Shown in pieces: positions 40,334 to 50,845 of a stretch of DNA of 64,000 nt (position 1 is its first letter; each line of letters starts with the position of its first letter). A model generated the notes under the pieces. The model saw only the letters and a program-made list of their open reading frames with translations, did no database searches and was not told the origin of the DNA. A program made the position numbers and the translations under genes. The DNA is from Arthrobacter sp. Soil762 (GTDB lineage: Bacteria; Actinomycetota; Actinomycetes; Actinomycetales; Micrococcaceae): NCBI RefSeq assembly GCF_001428335.1, contig NZ_LMSG01000005.1, forward strand, positions 21,014-85,013, given 5' to 3'.

Positions 40334-42265
40334 TTAGCCCTTTTTAGTGGGTGTGGGCGTGGCCGTTGGTGTGGGCGGCGGGGCCGGTTCCTTGGCCACC
40401 ACAATATTGATCGTCTTGCCCTGATCGACGGCGGCGTTCACCGGGTCACTTTGATCCGTGACCCGGCCCGCCTCCACCTCGGAGTTCTCCACTTCCTGGA
40501 CGTTGGGGACCAGGCCCAGTTCCTTCAGCGCCGTTTCCGCCTCGGCACGCGTGCGGCCACGCAGTTCAGGCATGGACACCTTGCCGGTGGAAATCACGAT
40601 CTCCACCGTGGTGCCCGGGCCTACCAGCTGGCCCGGTGCGGGGCTGGTGGTAATCACCCTGCCGCCCGGAACGGTGGCGCTGTTGGCTGTGGTGGTGGAA
40701 GGGGCTCCCACGAGTCCTGCCTGGCGCAGGATGTCCCGCGCCGCGGCTTCTGTCTGGCCCGGAAGGTTCTCCGGAATCTTGACGGCGCTTGGGCCTTCAG
40801 AGATATTCAGGATCACCTCCGCATTGGGGTCAAGCGAGGTTCCGGCCACCGGGTCTGTGCCGATGGCCGTCCCGCTGGGTATGGTCTCGTGCTTGTTCCG
40901 TTTGATCTGCGGCCGCAGGTTGGCACCATAAAGTTCCTGCAGGGCCGCCGACTCCGTCAGGGCCGCCACCGCCGGGACCGCCACCTTGGGCGGCGCTGGA
41001 GCGGGCTGGTTCACGACGTTGTACAGCCAGAGACCGCCGCCGCCAAGAACCAGCAGGGTGAAGATCACCAAGGTGGCAACCCACGTACGACGACGGGACT
41101 TCTGCCGGGCGGTCCGCTCACGTTCCGGAGCGAAGCCAAGGGGCAGTTCATCGACATCCGACTGTCCCAGGGTGGCGGCCGCCATGACCGGTACGCCGTC
41201 AGTCCGGGTGTCGTCCGCGTTGCGCTGCCGGCCGGTGGGGTCATCGTCCAGGAAGCCGGCTCCGGTGAGCCCGAACACCTCTGTCACGGGCGGGCGTTCC
41301 GGCGTCGGGACGTGGTCGTTGGGATCGGTGGGGGCTTCGGTTGCGGCCAGCGCGGGCACGGACACGCCCGCCCGGGCGGCGCGCAGCGCACGCCGGAAGG
41401 CGGCCGCGTCCTGGAAACGGTCCGCCCGGTTCTTCTGCAGAGCCTTGGCCAGGACACTGTCCAGGGCGGTCGAGACCTCCGGGTTCACGCTGCTCGCGGG
41501 TTCCGGGATTTCCCTGACGTGCTGGTACGCCACGGACACGGGGCTGTCACCAATAAAGGGCGGGCGGGCGGTGAGCATTTCGTACAGCAGGCACGCTGCG
41601 GAGTAGAGGTCGCTGCGCGCATCCACTGTTTCGCCCCGGGCTTGCTCGGGCGAGAGATACTGGGCAGTGCCCACTACGGCCTGGGTCTGCGTCATGGTGG
41701 CGGATGAATCGGCGATGGCCCGGGCGATCCCGAAGTCCATGACCTTCACGGAATTGGAGCCTTCGCAGTACATCACGTTGGCGGGTTTGATATCCCGGTG
41801 GACGATGCCCGCCTTGTGGCTGTATTCAAGGGCGGAAAGCACGCCCAGGCAGAAGTCGATGGCCTGGTCAATGCTGACTTCCTTGGCCCGGATCAGGTCG
41901 CGGATGGTCCTGCCCTCAACAAACTCCATCACGATGTAGGGCACCCGGACGCTGTCCTCCGAGCCATCCGGAACCGTATGTTCGCCCGTGTCGTAAATGG
42001 CGACGATGGACGGGTGGTTCAGCGCCGCTACGGACTGCGCTTCGCGTTTGAAGCGCGCCTGGAACTGCGGATCCCTGGCCATGTCCGGGCGGAGAAGCTT
42101 GACGGCAACTGTCCGGCCCAGCCTGGTATCCAGTCCGCGGTGGACATCCGCCATCCCTCCGCGGCCGATGATTCCGCCGAGTTCGTAGCGGCCGCTCAGG
42201 ACGCGCTGATTATCCACCGGGAGGCTATCCTCCCGGTGCAGCGGAGTGCGGGGCGAGTCATTCAC
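40334..42265 (-). CDS. pknB: Ser/Thr protein kinase PknB with PASTA domains
   Basis: Transmembrane kinase that senses peptidoglycan fragments and controls growth and division. The kinase domain shows the Gly loop GRGGMADV, VAVKLL Lys, catalytic HRDIKPANV, DFGIARA and the activation segment GTAQYLSPEQA. The juxtamembrane linker is followed by a TM helix (WVATLVIFTLLVLGGGGLWL) and about four PASTA-like repeats (for example SVDE/GTEV-type strands ending VILNIS, VEIVIS, INIVVA), then a Pro/Thr tail. The GTG at 42265, 6 nt after AGGA, is preferred to the TTG at 42271. Last gene of the fhaA-pknB operon. Confidence 0.96.
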   Translation of the reverse strand: MNDSPRTPLHREDSLPVDNQRVLSGRYELGGIIGRGGMADVHRGLDTRLGRTVAVKLLRPDMARDPQFQARFKREAQSVAALNHPSIVAIYDTGEHTVPDGSEDSVRVPYIVMEFVEGRTIRDLIRAKEVSIDQAIDFCLGVLSALEYSHKAGIVHRDIKPANVMYCEGSNSVKVMDFGIARAIADSSATMTQTQAVVGTAQYLSPEQARGETVDARSDLYSAACLLYEMLTARPPFIGDSPVSVAYQHVREIPEPASSVNPEVSTALDSVLAKALQKNRADRFQDAAAFRRALRAARAGVSVPALAATEAPTDPNDHVPTPERPPVTEVFGLTGAGFLDDDPTGRQRNADDTRTDGVPVMAAATLGQSDVDELPLGFAPERERTARQKSRRRTWVATLVIFTLLVLGGGGLWLYNVVNQPAPAPPKVAVPAVAALTESAALQELYGANLRPQIKRNKHETIPSGTAIGTDPVAGTSLDPNAEVILNISEGPSAVKIPENLPGQTEAAARDILRQAGLVGAPSTTTANSATVPGGRVITTSPAPGQLVGPGTTVEIVISTGKVSMPELRGRTRAEAETALKELGLVPNVQEVENSEVEAGRVTDQSDPVNAAVDQGKTINIVVAKEPAPPPTPTATPTPTKKG

Positions 42266-42280
42266 TGTCAATCCTGACGG

Positions 42281-43960
42281 CTACGGCGCGCAGGTAGGAG
42301 GCAATCCAGGCAGCTGGCCGGGGTTGCATTTGGGGAGGGTGGACGTTGGCTCAGCAGAGGCGGCCGGCGAGGACGGCGGAGTGGTCGGCATGGTAGCCGG
42401 GACCGGGACGGCGTAGGTCACGGTCACTTCAGCCCCCTTGGGCACGGTGCCCGTGGGATTGACCTGCAATACTGTTCCGGCCGCGGAGGTACTCTGCTGT
42501 GGGATGACCCGCACGGACAGGCCCATGGTTTCCAGCGTCCCCTGGACCTGGCGGTAGTCCTTCCCGAGGTAGGCCGCCGAAATGATGTCCACCGTGGTGG
42601 GGGTGGGCGTTGGCGTGGGCGCGTCGGTGGTCCGGGTGGGGGTAGGCGTAGCGGACGCCGAGGTTTTTGACGGGCTGGGGCTGGTGGACGGCGGGTTGCT
42701 GGACGCAGAGTTCGTGACGGTGCCGGACGGGTTAAAAATCCCCTGCTGCGTCAGGAAGAACCCCACAAGCGCGAACAGGACCAGCACGATCAGGGCGACC
42801 AGCGGCCGCGTCCAGGGGCTGCGGCCGCGACGGTCGGGCTCATCGGCCGGCTCGTCGTCGTACTCCTCTTCCTCCTGCACCCAGCTGCGCTCCGCGGCCA
42901 GGGCGTCCGCACGCGAAAGCGTGCTCCCGGCTCCGGTGGCTGCGCCCGCGGCCGCGGCGCCGACTGCAGCGCCGCCGGCAGCGGCACCCAGCACGGGCAG
43001 GGCGGACGTCGACGTTGTGTTGCTGTCCTTCTGGGCGATGACGCCGGTGGGTGCCGTGGCAATGTCCACCGGTGCGGTGATGGGGCCGGTTGTTGCCTCG
43101 AAGAGCAACATGCCGGGAACCGCTGCGTGCGCGGCGTCAATATCGCCGTTGCGGATGGCCTCGGCGGCCTCGGACAGCTTGATGGCGTTGGCCGGGCGGT
43201 TCTTGGGATCCTTGGACAGCATGGACATCAGCAGCGCGCGGACCGGTTTGGGCAGGGTCTCCGGAAGCGGCGGCGGGGCGTCGTTGACCTGCGCCAGGGC
43301 AATGGCGATCTGGGATTCGCCGGAGAACGGCCGGTGCCCGGTGAGGCACTCGTAGCCGATCACGCCGAGTGAGTAGATGTCCGAGGCGCCGGTAGCGGTC
43401 TGGCCGGTGGCCTGCTCGGGGGCGAGATACTGGGCGGTGCCCATTACCTGGCCTGTCTGTGTCAGCGGGACCTGGTCGGCCAGGCGGGCGATGCCGAAGT
43501 CCGTGACCTTGACCCGGCCGTCGGGTGTGATCAGCAGGTTGCCCGGCTTGATGTCGCGGTGGACCAGCCCCTGGGCGTGGGCGACGGAAAGGGCGCGGGC
43601 GGTCTGCGCCATCATGGACAGCGTCCGGTCCGGGGACAGTACCTGCTCGTGCTCGATGATGCTGCTCAGCGGCTGGCCCGGAACGAGCTCCATGACCAGG
43701 TAGGCGGAGCCCTCCTCCTCGCCGTAGTCAAAGACATTGGCGATGCCCACGTGGTTCAACAGGGCGGTGTGGCGTGCCTCGGCACGGAACCTCTGAAGGA
43801 AACCGGGGTCCCCGGTGTACTCCTCCTTGAGCACCTTAATAGCGACAATGCGGCCCAGGACCTGGTCCTTGGCCTTCCAGACCTCTCCCATCCCGCCGAT
43901 CGCAATCCGCGTGGTCAGCTGGAATCTGCCGCCGAGGGTGATTCCCGTTGTAGGCCTCAC
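42281..43960 (-). CDS. pknA: Ser/Thr protein kinase PknA
   Basis: Second kinase of the operon. [12 protein letters not shown]ly loop, VAIKVL, catalytic [17 protein letters not shown] and [10 protein letters not shown] are all intact, so it should be active. An Ala-rich linker and an acidic patch (EEEEYDDEP) precede the TM helix ([18 protein letters not shown]). The extracellular part has Ser/Thr/Pro runs and one PASTA-like domain ([22 protein letters not shown]), unlike mycobacterial PknA, which has none. The GTG at 43960 overlaps the pbpA stop (GTGA). Confidence 0.94.
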   Translation of the reverse strand: MRPTTGITLGGRFQLTTRIAIGGMGEVWKAKDQVLGRIVAIKVLKEEYTGDPGFLQRFRAEARHTALLNHVGIANVFDYGEEEGSAYLVMELVPGQPLSSIIEHEQVLSPDRTLSMMAQTARALSVAHAQGLVHRDIKPGNLLITPDGRVKVTDFGIARLADQVPLTQTGQVMGTAQYLAPEQATGQTATGASDIYSLGVIGYECLTGHRPFSGESQIAIALAQVNDAPPPLPETLPKPVRALLMSMLSKDPKNRPANAIKLSEAAEAIRNGDIDAAHAAVPGMLLFEATTGPITAPVDIATAPTGVIAQKDSNTTSTSALPVLGAAAGGAAVGAAAAGAATGAGSTLSRADALAAERSWVQEEEEYDDEPADEPDRRGRSPWTRPLVALIVLVLFALVGFFLTQQGIFNPSGTVTNSASSNPPSTSPSPSKTSASATPTPTRTTDAPTPTPTPTTVDIISAAYLGKDYRQVQGTLETMGLSVRVIPQQSTSAAGTVLQVNPTGTVPKGAEVTVTYAVPVPATMPTTPPSSPAASAEPTSTLPKCNPGQLPGLPPTCAP

Positions 43961-45417
43961 TTATTCAACACCGCCTCAAAAATCTTCTTCGCGTTCGGAC
44001 TGGTTAGCTGTGCGCCGGTGGTGATGTCTACGCCTTCCATGACGATGGTGACACTCACCTCCGGGTTGTTCGCCGGGGCAAACCCGGTGAACCATGAGTT
44101 GTTCAGGCCGTTGCCCAGTTCAGCGGTTCCGGTCTTGCCGGCCACTTGGACACCGGGGACGGCCGCCCCGCGGGCTATGCCCTGGCTCACCGCACTGGTC
44201 ATCCATTCGGTGATCTGCCGGGCAATTTCCGGGGTGGTGGACGTCCGGAGCGCTTCAGGCTGGGGCTCGTCAATGACCCTGAGGTCCGGGGACCGCACGG
44301 TCTTGACCAGGCTGGGGCTCATCTGGACGCCGTTGTTGGCGATTGCCGAGGTCATCAAGGCGATTTGCAGCGGAGTGGCGCGCACATCCTTCTGGCCGAT
44401 GGCGGACTGGGCCAGGCCTGGCCCGTCCAGGTCATCGGGGAATCCGCTGCCCCTGGCGTAGGCGAGCTTGAGCTGGTCGCCCAGATCCTCGCCGAAGCCG
44501 AATTTTGCAGCCTGCTCGGCGATGGCGTCGCGGCCTAGGTCGAGGGCAATGCTGGCGAACGGCGTATTGCAGGATTGCTGCAGGGCGAAGGCAAAGCTGG
44601 CCTTGTCCTGGGTGTAGCAGTTGCCTCCGGCGTAGTTCGGAAGTTTGTACTGGATCCCCGGGAACGGCATCTCGGCCGGGTTGGGGAGCACGCTGTCCTT
44701 GTTGTACTTCCCGGAGGCGAGGGCCGCCGCGGTATCCACCAGCTTGAAGACTGATCCCGGAGCGAGCAGCTCGCCCGTTGGTCCGCTGACATTCTGGTTC
44801 AGGTTGATGCCGGGTATCTTGACCAGCTCATTGATGTTGGTGGTTTCGGCGTTGGGGTCCTGGGTGGCGATCAGGTTGGGGTCATAGGACGGCTTGGACA
44901 CCATGGCCAGGATGGCGCCGGTCTTGGGGTTGGTGACCACAATGGATCCCCGCTGGCCGTCCGGGATGAGGTCGTAGGCGAGCTTCTGGATGGCGGGATC
45001 GATGGTGAGTTCCGCCGAGGCGCCTTTCGGCTGGTTGCCCAGGAAGAGCTGGCCGATCCGGTCGAAGAACTGCTGGTCTGAGCTGCCGGCCAGCTGATCG
45101 TTCATCGCAACTTCCAGGCCAGTGGCACCGTAGTTCCGCGAGAAGTAGCCCGTGAGGCCTGCGTACAGTGCCGGCTGCGCGTAGGTCCGCTGGAACTGGC
45201 AGACCTCGGAGGTGCCTTCCACCGATTCGGCCACGGGGTCCCCGCCCACGATGATGGCGCCGCGGTCGTTGCAGTAATTCTGCAGAATGGCGCGCTGGTT
45301 CAGGGGGTTGCCCTTGAGGTCATCGGCACCCACCACCTGGACGAAGCTGATGGCGCCGAAGATCAGGGCAAACATGGCGATCGCTGCCACCCAGGAATTA
45401 CGGATTGCTTGGTTCAC
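43957..45417 (-). CDS. pbpA: Penicillin-binding protein PbpA (class B)
   Basis: Transpeptidase that crosslinks peptidoglycan, in this operon with the SEDS polymerase encoded upstream. An N-terminal TM helix (about residues 9-29) is followed by the dimerisation segment and the transpeptidase domain with active-site GSVFK, the SCN motif in LQQSCNTPF and KTGTAE near the C-terminus. 486 residues, normal for the family. Its ATG overlaps the rodA stop by 4 nt, which supports stoichiometric synthesis of the SEDS-bPBP pair. Confidence 0.95.
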   Translation of the reverse strand: MNQAIRNSWVAAIAMFALIFGAISFVQVVGADDLKGNPLNQRAILQNYCNDRGAIIVGGDPVAESVEGTSEVCQFQRTYAQPALYAGLTGYFSRNYGATGLEVAMNDQLAGSSDQQFFDRIGQLFLGNQPKGASAELTIDPAIQKLAYDLIPDGQRGSIVVTNPKTGAILAMVSKPSYDPNLIATQDPNAETTNINELVKIPGINLNQNVSGPTGELLAPGSVFKLVDTAAALASGKYNKDSVLPNPAEMPFPGIQYKLPNYAGGNCYTQDKASFAFALQQSCNTPFASIALDLGRDAIAEQAAKFGFGEDLGDQLKLAYARGSGFPDDLDGPGLAQSAIGQKDVRATPLQIALMTSAIANNGVQMSPSLVKTVRSPDLRVIDEPQPEALRTSTTPEIARQITEWMTSAVSQGIARGAAVPGVQVAGKTGTAELGNGLNNSWFTGFAPANNPEVSVTIVMEGVDITTGAQLTSPNAKKIFEAVLNK

Positions 45418-46802
45418 GCTTGTTTCACCGCCTCGGTGGGAGTATCAATTCCTGCAGGTTCCGCAGCGCCGCCGGGAGGAAGTGGTGTGGTGTCCACTGG
45501 TCCCCGCGCCGTATGGGAGATCAGCAGGAGCAGGCCCACGATTATCCAGTTGGCCAGCAGCGACGAACCGCCGGCGGCGAGGAACGGCGTGGTCAAACCG
45601 GTCAGCGGGATCAGCCGTGTGACTCCGCCGATCACCACGAAGCACTGAAGGGCGATGGCGAAGGAAAGTCCGCAGGCCAGCAGTTTCCCAAAGGCATCCC
45701 GGGTGCCCAGCGCCGCCCGGAACCCTCGTGTGAACAGCAGGACGTACATCAGCACCACGGCGAACAGTCCGATCAGGCCCAGCTCCTCGCCGAGGGACGC
45801 GATGATCATGTCGCTGTTGGCGAAGGGGACCAGGTCCGGCCGGCCCTGGCCCAGGCCGGTACCCACCAGGCCGCCGTTGGCCATGCCGAAGAGTCCCTCG
45901 ATGACTTGCCGGCTGCCGGTCTCGTACACGTCTGGGCTGAAGGCGTTCAGCCAGCCGTAGATGCGGACTTCGACATGGGAAAACACCTGGGCTGCCACGA
46001 AGCCGCCACCCAGGATGAGGCCCAAGCCGATCACTACCCAGCTGATACGGCTGGTGGCCACGTAAATCATCACGATGAACAGGCCGAAGAACAGCACGGA
46101 AGACCCGAGGTCGCGCTGGAAGATCAACACGCCGATGCTCACCAGCCAGGCGGTGATCATGGGCCCCATGTCCTTGAACCGGGGGAACTGCAGCGGGCCG
46201 ATCTTGCGGCCGGCCAGCAGAATGAGGTCGCGGTTGGAGGAAAGATAACCGGCGAAGAATATAGCCAGGGTGATCTTGGCGATCTCACCCGGCTGGAATG
46301 TCATGGGACCCACCCGGATCCAGACCCGGGCGCCCAGGATTTCGCCGGCCGAGATGCCGGGCACCAGCGGAAGAATCAGCAGGAGCGCGCTCACAGCCAG
46401 CGAGATGTAGGTGAAGCGGCGCAGCACCCGGTGGTCCTTGAGAAACCAGATCACGCCGATGGCCACGGCCATGGCGATCAGGGTCCAACGCAGCTGGTTG
46501 TTGCCGGTGTCCTCCCCGGGGGCGTCAAGGCGGTGGATCATGGCAAGACCCAGACCGTTGAGTGCAACCACCAAAGGAAGCATTACCGGATCGGCATATT
46601 TTGCCCGGATCCGCAGGACCACATGGAAGACCACGGCGGCCACCGCGAGGAGGCTGGACTGGAACCAGAAATCGGAGTCGAACGCCTTCGCCTGGTCAAC
46701 GCCCACCAGCATGTTGGCGCCGATGCCCACAGACAGGGCGAGGATCAGCAGCAACAGTTCCACGTTGCGCCGGGGCTTGGGGATGGTGCTGAGCTGGCTC
46801 AC
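45414..46802 (-). CDS. rodA: SEDS peptidoglycan glycosyltransferase (FtsW/RodA family)
   Basis: Polytopic membrane enzyme (about 10-12 helices, 462 residues) that polymerises glycan strands from lipid II. Family landmarks: GARVWIRVGPMTFQPGEIAKI, RDLGSSVLFFGLF with the conserved Asp region, and LIPLTGLTTPFLAAGGSSLLANW near the C-terminus. Being next to pbpA and the kinases makes RodA a better name than FtsW, but family alone does not settle it. The ATG region overlaps pstP by 4 nt and the stop overlaps pbpA by 4 nt. Confidence 0.93.
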   Translation of the reverse strand: MSQLSTIPKPRRNVELLLLILALSVGIGANMLVGVDQAKAFDSDFWFQSSLLAVAAVVFHVVLRIRAKYADPVMLPLVVALNGLGLAMIHRLDAPGEDTGNNQLRWTLIAMAVAIGVIWFLKDHRVLRRFTYISLAVSALLLILPLVPGISAGEILGARVWIRVGPMTFQPGEIAKITLAIFFAGYLSSNRDLILLAGRKIGPLQFPRFKDMGPMITAWLVSIGVLIFQRDLGSSVLFFGLFIVMIYVATSRISWVVIGLGLILGGGFVAAQVFSHVEVRIYGWLNAFSPDVYETGSRQVIEGLFGMANGGLVGTGLGQGRPDLVPFANSDMIIASLGEELGLIGLFAVVLMYVLLFTRGFRAALGTRDAFGKLLACGLSFAIALQCFVVIGGVTRLIPLTGLTTPFLAAGGSSLLANWIIVGLLLLISHTARGPVDTTPLPPGGAAEPAGIDTPTEAVKQA

Positions 46803-48430
46803 TGGCCCCCCTCACAGACGGTAGTGGGGGTGGGTGAGGCGGCCGGGGCTGCTGCCGCCGGAGCGGACGGGTCCGGCGACGGGGCAGGTGCGGTGGGTGT
46901 TGCCGGCGCCGTTGTTGGGGCCGGGGTGGGCGAGGGGGTCAGACACTCATCCGGCGGAGCAATGGTGCCGGTGCCTTCAAGGTTCTTCACGATCCGCTGG
47001 GCGTCGTAGAGGTCACGCGCGGGAACTGTCTGCCGGACGCGCTGCTGGGAGAACTGGGGCAAGGAATCCATCCGGATCTCTGTTACGGCTTCGAGGGTTG
47101 AAAGCTGGAGGGGACCAAGCCGCTGCGACACACCGTTGTAGATGGCCACACGGGAATCGTATTCCCCGATGTAGTAGCGGGTCTGGGTCCAGGCGTAGCC
47201 GAGCCAGAGGCCCAATGTCAGGACCAGCAACACGGACGCGGCGATGGACATGGTGACCCAGCGGCGGGGTTTGGGCTGTCCCAGGAGGTCATCCGCCTCC
47301 GCAACGGGTGAGTCGGCCTTGTGCGTCAGAACGGTGGCGGCCCGCCGGGCCACGGTGCGGCCGGCGATGGTGGGAATGGAGCCGGACTCGGCCGCGGTGG
47401 CCGCAGCACCGACCAGTTCGTGCGGGCGCGATGCGAGTTCCTGCCGCAGCACTTCGGCCGAAAGGTGCTCGCCGAGATGGGGGTCGGTGGAAGGCGGGGG
47501 TTCCGCGGCAACTGGCTTTTCGGGGGCTTTGTCGGCGGCGGGCTTTTTGTCGTCGGCCGCCTCGGCGTCCGGTGAAGCGCTGGCCGCGCCGCCGTCCGCG
47601 ACGGGGGCTTCGGTGAGCAGCTGTGAAGGGATGATGTCGACGGCGGCGGTACTGACGTCGTCGGACGTTTCCTCGGTGATTTCCACCATGACCACGGTGA
47701 CGTTGTCCGGTGAGCCGGCTTCCAGCGTCAGGTTAACCAGTGTTTCGACGCACTCACGCAGGTCTTTTGTCTCGCGGACGGTCCGCTCCACCACATGTCC
47801 GGCCACATAGTTGAGCCCGTCCGAGCACAGCAACCAGCGCTCCCCGGGTTTGACGTCCAGGGTGTCCAGATCCAGCTCGGGGCTGGCGTCAACATCGCCC
47901 AGGACGCGCATAAGGACGTTTTTGTGCGGGTGGGTTTCGGCCTCTTCGGGGCGGAGCCGGCCCTCATCGATCAGCCGCTGGACGAACGTGTGGTCCACGC
48001 TGACCTGTTCAAACTCGCCATCCCGCAGGCGGTACGCCCGGGAGTCGCCGATATGCGCGAAGTGCAGCTTGCCCTCGGCGAGCAGCAGGGATGTGACGGT
48101 GGTGCCCATGCCGGCGAGCTTGGGGTTGATGTGCACCAGCTCGGATAGCAGGGAGTTGGCCGTCTGGATCTCGTCGGCGAGGACCGTGCCGGCGTCGCCG
48201 TCGTAGTCGCCGTGGTCCAGGTGCAGCATGTCCAGCACGGTGGCGGCGGAGGCAACATCGCCGCCCGCGTGGCCACCCATGCCGTCCGCGACGACTGCCA
48301 AATGGCGGCCGACGTACGCCGAGTCATCATTCTTGGCCCGGATGCGTCCCACATCCGAGCGCGCGGCATAGCGCATGATGAGGGGCCGCTGGACGGGTGT
48401 GGCCCCGCCGGCGGGAATGTCAGCGGCCAT
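46799..48430 (-). CDS. pstP: PP2C-type Ser/Thr phosphatase PstP
   Basis: Metal-dependent phosphatase that dephosphorylates PknA, PknB and their targets. The PP2C motifs are complete: RAKNDDSAY, ADGMGGHAGGD, MGTTVTSLLL, HIGDSRAY, CSDGLNYV and GSPDNVTVV, spanning residues about 20-240. A long Ala/Pro/Glu linker leads to a single TM helix (about 400-420; VTMSIAASVLLVLTLGLWLGYA) and an extracellular domain of about 70 residues with a Pro/Ala/Thr-rich end. Starts 2 nt after fhaB. Confidence 0.95.
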   Translation of the reverse strand: MAADIPAGGATPVQRPLIMRYAARSDVGRIRAKNDDSAYVGRHLAVVADGMGGHAGGDVASAATVLDMLHLDHGDYDGDAGTVLADEIQTANSLLSELVHINPKLAGMGTTVTSLLLAEGKLHFAHIGDSRAYRLRDGEFEQVSVDHTFVQRLIDEGRLRPEEAETHPHKNVLMRVLGDVDASPELDLDTLDVKPGERWLLCSDGLNYVAGHVVERTVRETKDLRECVETLVNLTLEAGSPDNVTVVMVEITEETSDDVSTAAVDIIPSQLLTEAPVADGGAASASPDAEAADDKKPAADKAPEKPVAAEPPPSTDPHLGEHLSAEVLRQELASRPHELVGAAATAAESGSIPTIAGRTVARRAATVLTHKADSPVAEADDLLGQPKPRRWVTMSIAASVLLVLTLGLWLGYAWTQTRYYIGEYDSRVAIYNGVSQRLGPLQLSTLEAVTEIRMDSLPQFSQQRVRQTVPARDLYDAQRIVKNLEGTGTIAPPDECLTPSPTPAPTTAPATPTAPAPSPDPSAPAAAAPAASPTPTTVCEGGQ

Positions 48431-48432
48431 GG

Positions 48433-48915
48433 CTACGGCCTCAATTCGATGACCGTCTTGCCGATCCTCACGGGTACACCAAGCTCAACGGGCAGAGCCC
48501 GGGTAAGTTGCTGGTCGGCCAGGTAGGTGCCGTTGGTGGAGCCAAGATCCTCGATGAACCATCGACTGCCTTGCGGGAACAACCGCGCGTGGCGGCCGGA
48601 GGCGTAGTCGTCCTCAAGTACCAGTGTGGCTTCCTGGGCGCGGCCCAACAGGATGGGGCTGGCGGCCAGGGGGATGGTGGTTCCCTTGAGCGGGCCTTCG
48701 GTGACCACCAGTTGGTGGGCCTGCTGCTTGAGCGGCTGCGGCGGAGCCTCGGCCAGTTCCGGGTTTTTGCGGACCTGACGGGCGGTGGGGGTGCCGGCGG
48801 CGGCTTTGCGGCCCACCATCAGGTCCCGGCGCATGGCCGAAACGATGCTGAAGATGAGGACCCAGAGCAGGATCAGGAACCCAAACCGCAGGGCAGTGAT
48901 GGTCAGGTCGCTCAT
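48433..48915 (-). CDS. fhaB: FHA domain protein FhaB
   Basis: A 160-residue membrane-anchored phosphothreonine-binding adaptor. An N-terminal TM helix (about 9-27; LRFGFLILLWVLIFSIVSAM) and a linker are followed by the FHA domain with the conserved GR (ILLGRAQEA), SGRHARL and GSTNGTYL motifs that contact the phosphopeptide. In mycobacteria the homolog (FipA) links PknA/PknB signalling to FtsZ/FtsQ. It overlaps fhaA by 4 nt (ATGA). Confidence 0.94.
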   Translation of the reverse strand: MSDLTITALRFGFLILLWVLIFSIVSAMRRDLMVGRKAAAGTPTARQVRKNPELAEAPPQPLKQQAHQLVVTEGPLKGTTIPLAASPILLGRAQEATLVLEDDYASGRHARLFPQGSRWFIEDLGSTNGTYLADQQLTRALPVELGVPVRIGKTVIELRP

Positions 48916-49655
48916 GGGCGGCCCCCAGGGTTGGCGGGAAGCAGGCGGAAGATGATCTTTGTCCGTCCCATTGTGATGGTGGAGCCGTCGGTCAGTTCGG
49001 TGCTGCCTGCCAGTTTATGGCCGTTGACGTAGCTGCCGTTAGTGGAGCCGAGGTCCACAGCGCTGGTGACGCCGCTGGCGGTGCGGATCTCGAGGTGGCG
49101 GCGCGAGACGCCGGTGTCGTCAATCAGGATGTCGGCCTCGGAAGACCGGCCCAGGACGATGGAGGGGGCATTGAGGGAGTAGCGCTGGCCGTCGATGTCC
49201 AGGACGGGCTGCAGCCGTAAGGGTGGGCGGCTGGGGGCTGCCGGCAGGTTGGGCCTGGCCGAGGAGACTCCGGGGCCGGCTTTGGACTTCTCAGTGGAGG
49301 AGACGATTTCGAAGTCCCCAGCGCGCAGCTCCTCGGAACGGCGGAAAGAGATCCGCACCGAGCCCTGCAGGGTGTAGCCCTGGCTGCGGACGTGGTTGAT
49401 GACGACGTCGCAGAGTTCTTCGGCCAGCGGCGTGCCCCAGTCCTGAGCCCTCCTGAAGTCGTCGTCACTGAGTTGGACGTCGAAAACATTGGGGGCCAGC
49501 GTGCGGCCGGCGGCGATGGTGATGGCTTTGTTGTCCACCTCGCGGCGGAGCCGGCTGGCGATTTCCACAGGTTCAACCTGGGCGCGCGAACCGGTGGAGA
49601 AGACACCGCGGACGGCTTTTTCGATGCCGCGCTCGACCTTGTCCAGCAATCCCAT
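48912..49655 (-). CDS. fhaA: FhaA: DUF3662 and FHA domain protein
   Basis: A soluble 247-residue adaptor. The N-terminal DUF3662 domain (about 1-125, GLLDKVERGIEKAVRGVFSTGSR start) is joined by a short Pro-rich linker to a C-terminal FHA domain (LGRSSEADI, SRRHLEI, GSTNGSYVNG). M. tuberculosis FhaA binds phosphorylated MviN pseudokinase; here the linker is much shorter than the mycobacterial one. First gene of the minus-strand operon; AAGGAGAAGG precedes the ATG. Confidence 0.94.
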   Translation of the reverse strand: MGLLDKVERGIEKAVRGVFSTGSRAQVEPVEIASRLRREVDNKAITIAAGRTLAPNVFDVQLSDDDFRRAQDWGTPLAEELCDVVINHVRSQGYTLQGSVRISFRRSEELRAGDFEIVSSTEKSKAGPGVSSARPNLPAAPSRPPLRLQPVLDIDGQRYSLNAPSIVLGRSSEADILIDDTGVSRRHLEIRTASGVTSAVDLGSTNGSYVNGHKLAGSTELTDGSTITMGRTKIIFRLLPANPGGRP

Positions 49656-49985
49656 GGTCCTTCTCCTTTCCCCCCGGCTGCGGGGCAGTTTTCGTTCCAG
49701 AACTCAGCCAGCAATGCAGTTCAGGACCCAGCGGCCTGCCTGGCAATGGCAGGCACTACTACATCAGATACTACTGGGCAGGCCTGTGAATGACCTTAAT
49801 CCACAACGGCCGGGCCCCCGGAAAGTTCGCTAGGGGTTCCCTGCCCGCCCCCTCCCGGCGTGGAATTTGACCGCTCCCGGGGCTCAATTGGTGTTTTGCC
49901 GTCGATGTCCGTTATGCTTGATCTCGCTGCTTTTACAAGGTTGCGGATCCGGGAAACCGGCCGTAAATCATGGAAAAGAAGTTGC

Positions 49986-50068
49986 GCGCGAGTGGCGGAA
50001 CGGCAGACGCGCTGGCTTCAGGTGCCAGTGTCCGAAAGGGCGTGGGGGTTCAAATCCCCCCTCGCGCA
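49986..50068 (+). tRNA. tRNA-Leu (CAG)
   Basis: An 83-nt class II tRNA. Acceptor GCGCGAG pairs with CTCGCGC, anticodon CAG in CTGGCTTCAGGTGCCAG, a variable arm TGTCCGAAAGGGCG and T-arm GGGGGTTCAAATCCCCC. CCA is not encoded. A tRNA-Leu beside fhaA is also present in M. tuberculosis (leuT). Confidence 0.96.
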
Positions 50069-50077
50069 CGCAATCAA

Positions 50078-50113
50078 GGGAACCCCGGTCTTCGGACCGG
50101 GGTTCCCTTTTTT
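50078..50113 (+). terminator. Intrinsic terminator after tRNA-Leu
   Basis: A perfect 13-bp stem GGGAACCCCGGTC with its complement, TTCG tetraloop, then TTTTTT. Confidence 0.95.
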
Positions 50114-50140
50114 AACGCTGGGGCGGTCGAGGCCCTGCGC

Positions 50141-50845
50141 CTACTCGCGTAACGCCCCGAAGCCCGCAATAAGGGCCTCAAGCCCCAGGCTGAACGCCAC
50201 GTCTGCAGGTTTCTCGTGCCCCAGCGCGGCCAGGCTCCGGACGGCACCCGTAAAGCTCGGCGTCGACTCCGCCATGCTGCCGGAATCGAAAATGTCGGCG
50301 GGCGCCGTGACGTCGTAGGCGGATCCGAAGATGAAGGATTCCAGGGCCACGATGGCGGACACGATCCGCTCCTCCGGGAATCCGGCCGCCCGGAATCCGG
50401 CGCTGACCGTCTCATACATGGCGAGGGTCTGCGGTGCGTCAGTCACGGGAAGTACTGCGATGACGGGAATCAAGGGCGTGTGCTCCGCGAAGACGTCCCG
50501 GTAACTCCAGGCCCACTTCCGCACCGCGGACTCCCAGGGTTCCGCCGCGAAGGCGGTCACATCCACCAGGGCAGTCAGGTGGTCTTCCACGAGCAGGAGC
50601 ACGTCCCGCTTGGATTCCACATGGTTATAAAGGGCCGACGGCGCCACATTCAGTGAGCGGGCGAGTGCGGCCATGGTGAGCCCGTCGTAGCCGGTTTTGC
50701 CGATGAGCCGCAGGGCTGCTGCCGTGATGCCCGCCTGGTCAAGGACAGCCGCGGCGGGCCGCCCCGCGCGGCGCCGTGCCGCACCGGTTTGCGGCACGGG
50801 TTCGCGTTCCGTGGCAGTTCGTGAAGCGGCTGGTGATGCCGGCAT
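50141..50845 (-). CDS. TetR-family transcriptional regulator
   Basis: A 234-residue repressor-type regulator. After a basic N-terminal extension of about 35 residues comes the TetR HTH (AALRLIGKTGYDGLTMAALARSLNVAPSALYNHVESK, about 43-79); the remaining part is the helical ligand/dimerisation domain resembling TetR class C-terminal domains. It is divergent from the putrescine oxidase gene, and a 19-bp palindrome lies between them, so it probably controls polyamine oxidation and transport and itself. The ligand is unknown; putrescine is a guess from context. Confidence 0.88.
   Translation of the reverse strand: MPASPAASRTATEREPVPQTGAARRRAGRPAAAVLDQAGITAAALRLIGKTGYDGLTMAALARSLNVAPSALYNHVESKRDVLLLVEDHLTALVDVTAFAAEPWESAVRKWAWSYRDVFAEHTPLIPVIAVLPVTDAPQTLAMYETVSAGFRAAGFPEERIVSAIVALESFIFGSAYDVTAPADIFDSGSMAESTPSFTGAVRSLAALGHEKPADVAFSLGLEALIAGFGALRE

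Noticed and set aside
45405..47009. A 534-codon plus-strand frame opposite rodA and pstP
   Set aside because: Antisense to two well-supported genes; His/Gln/Gly-rich, no domain, no ribosome-binding site.
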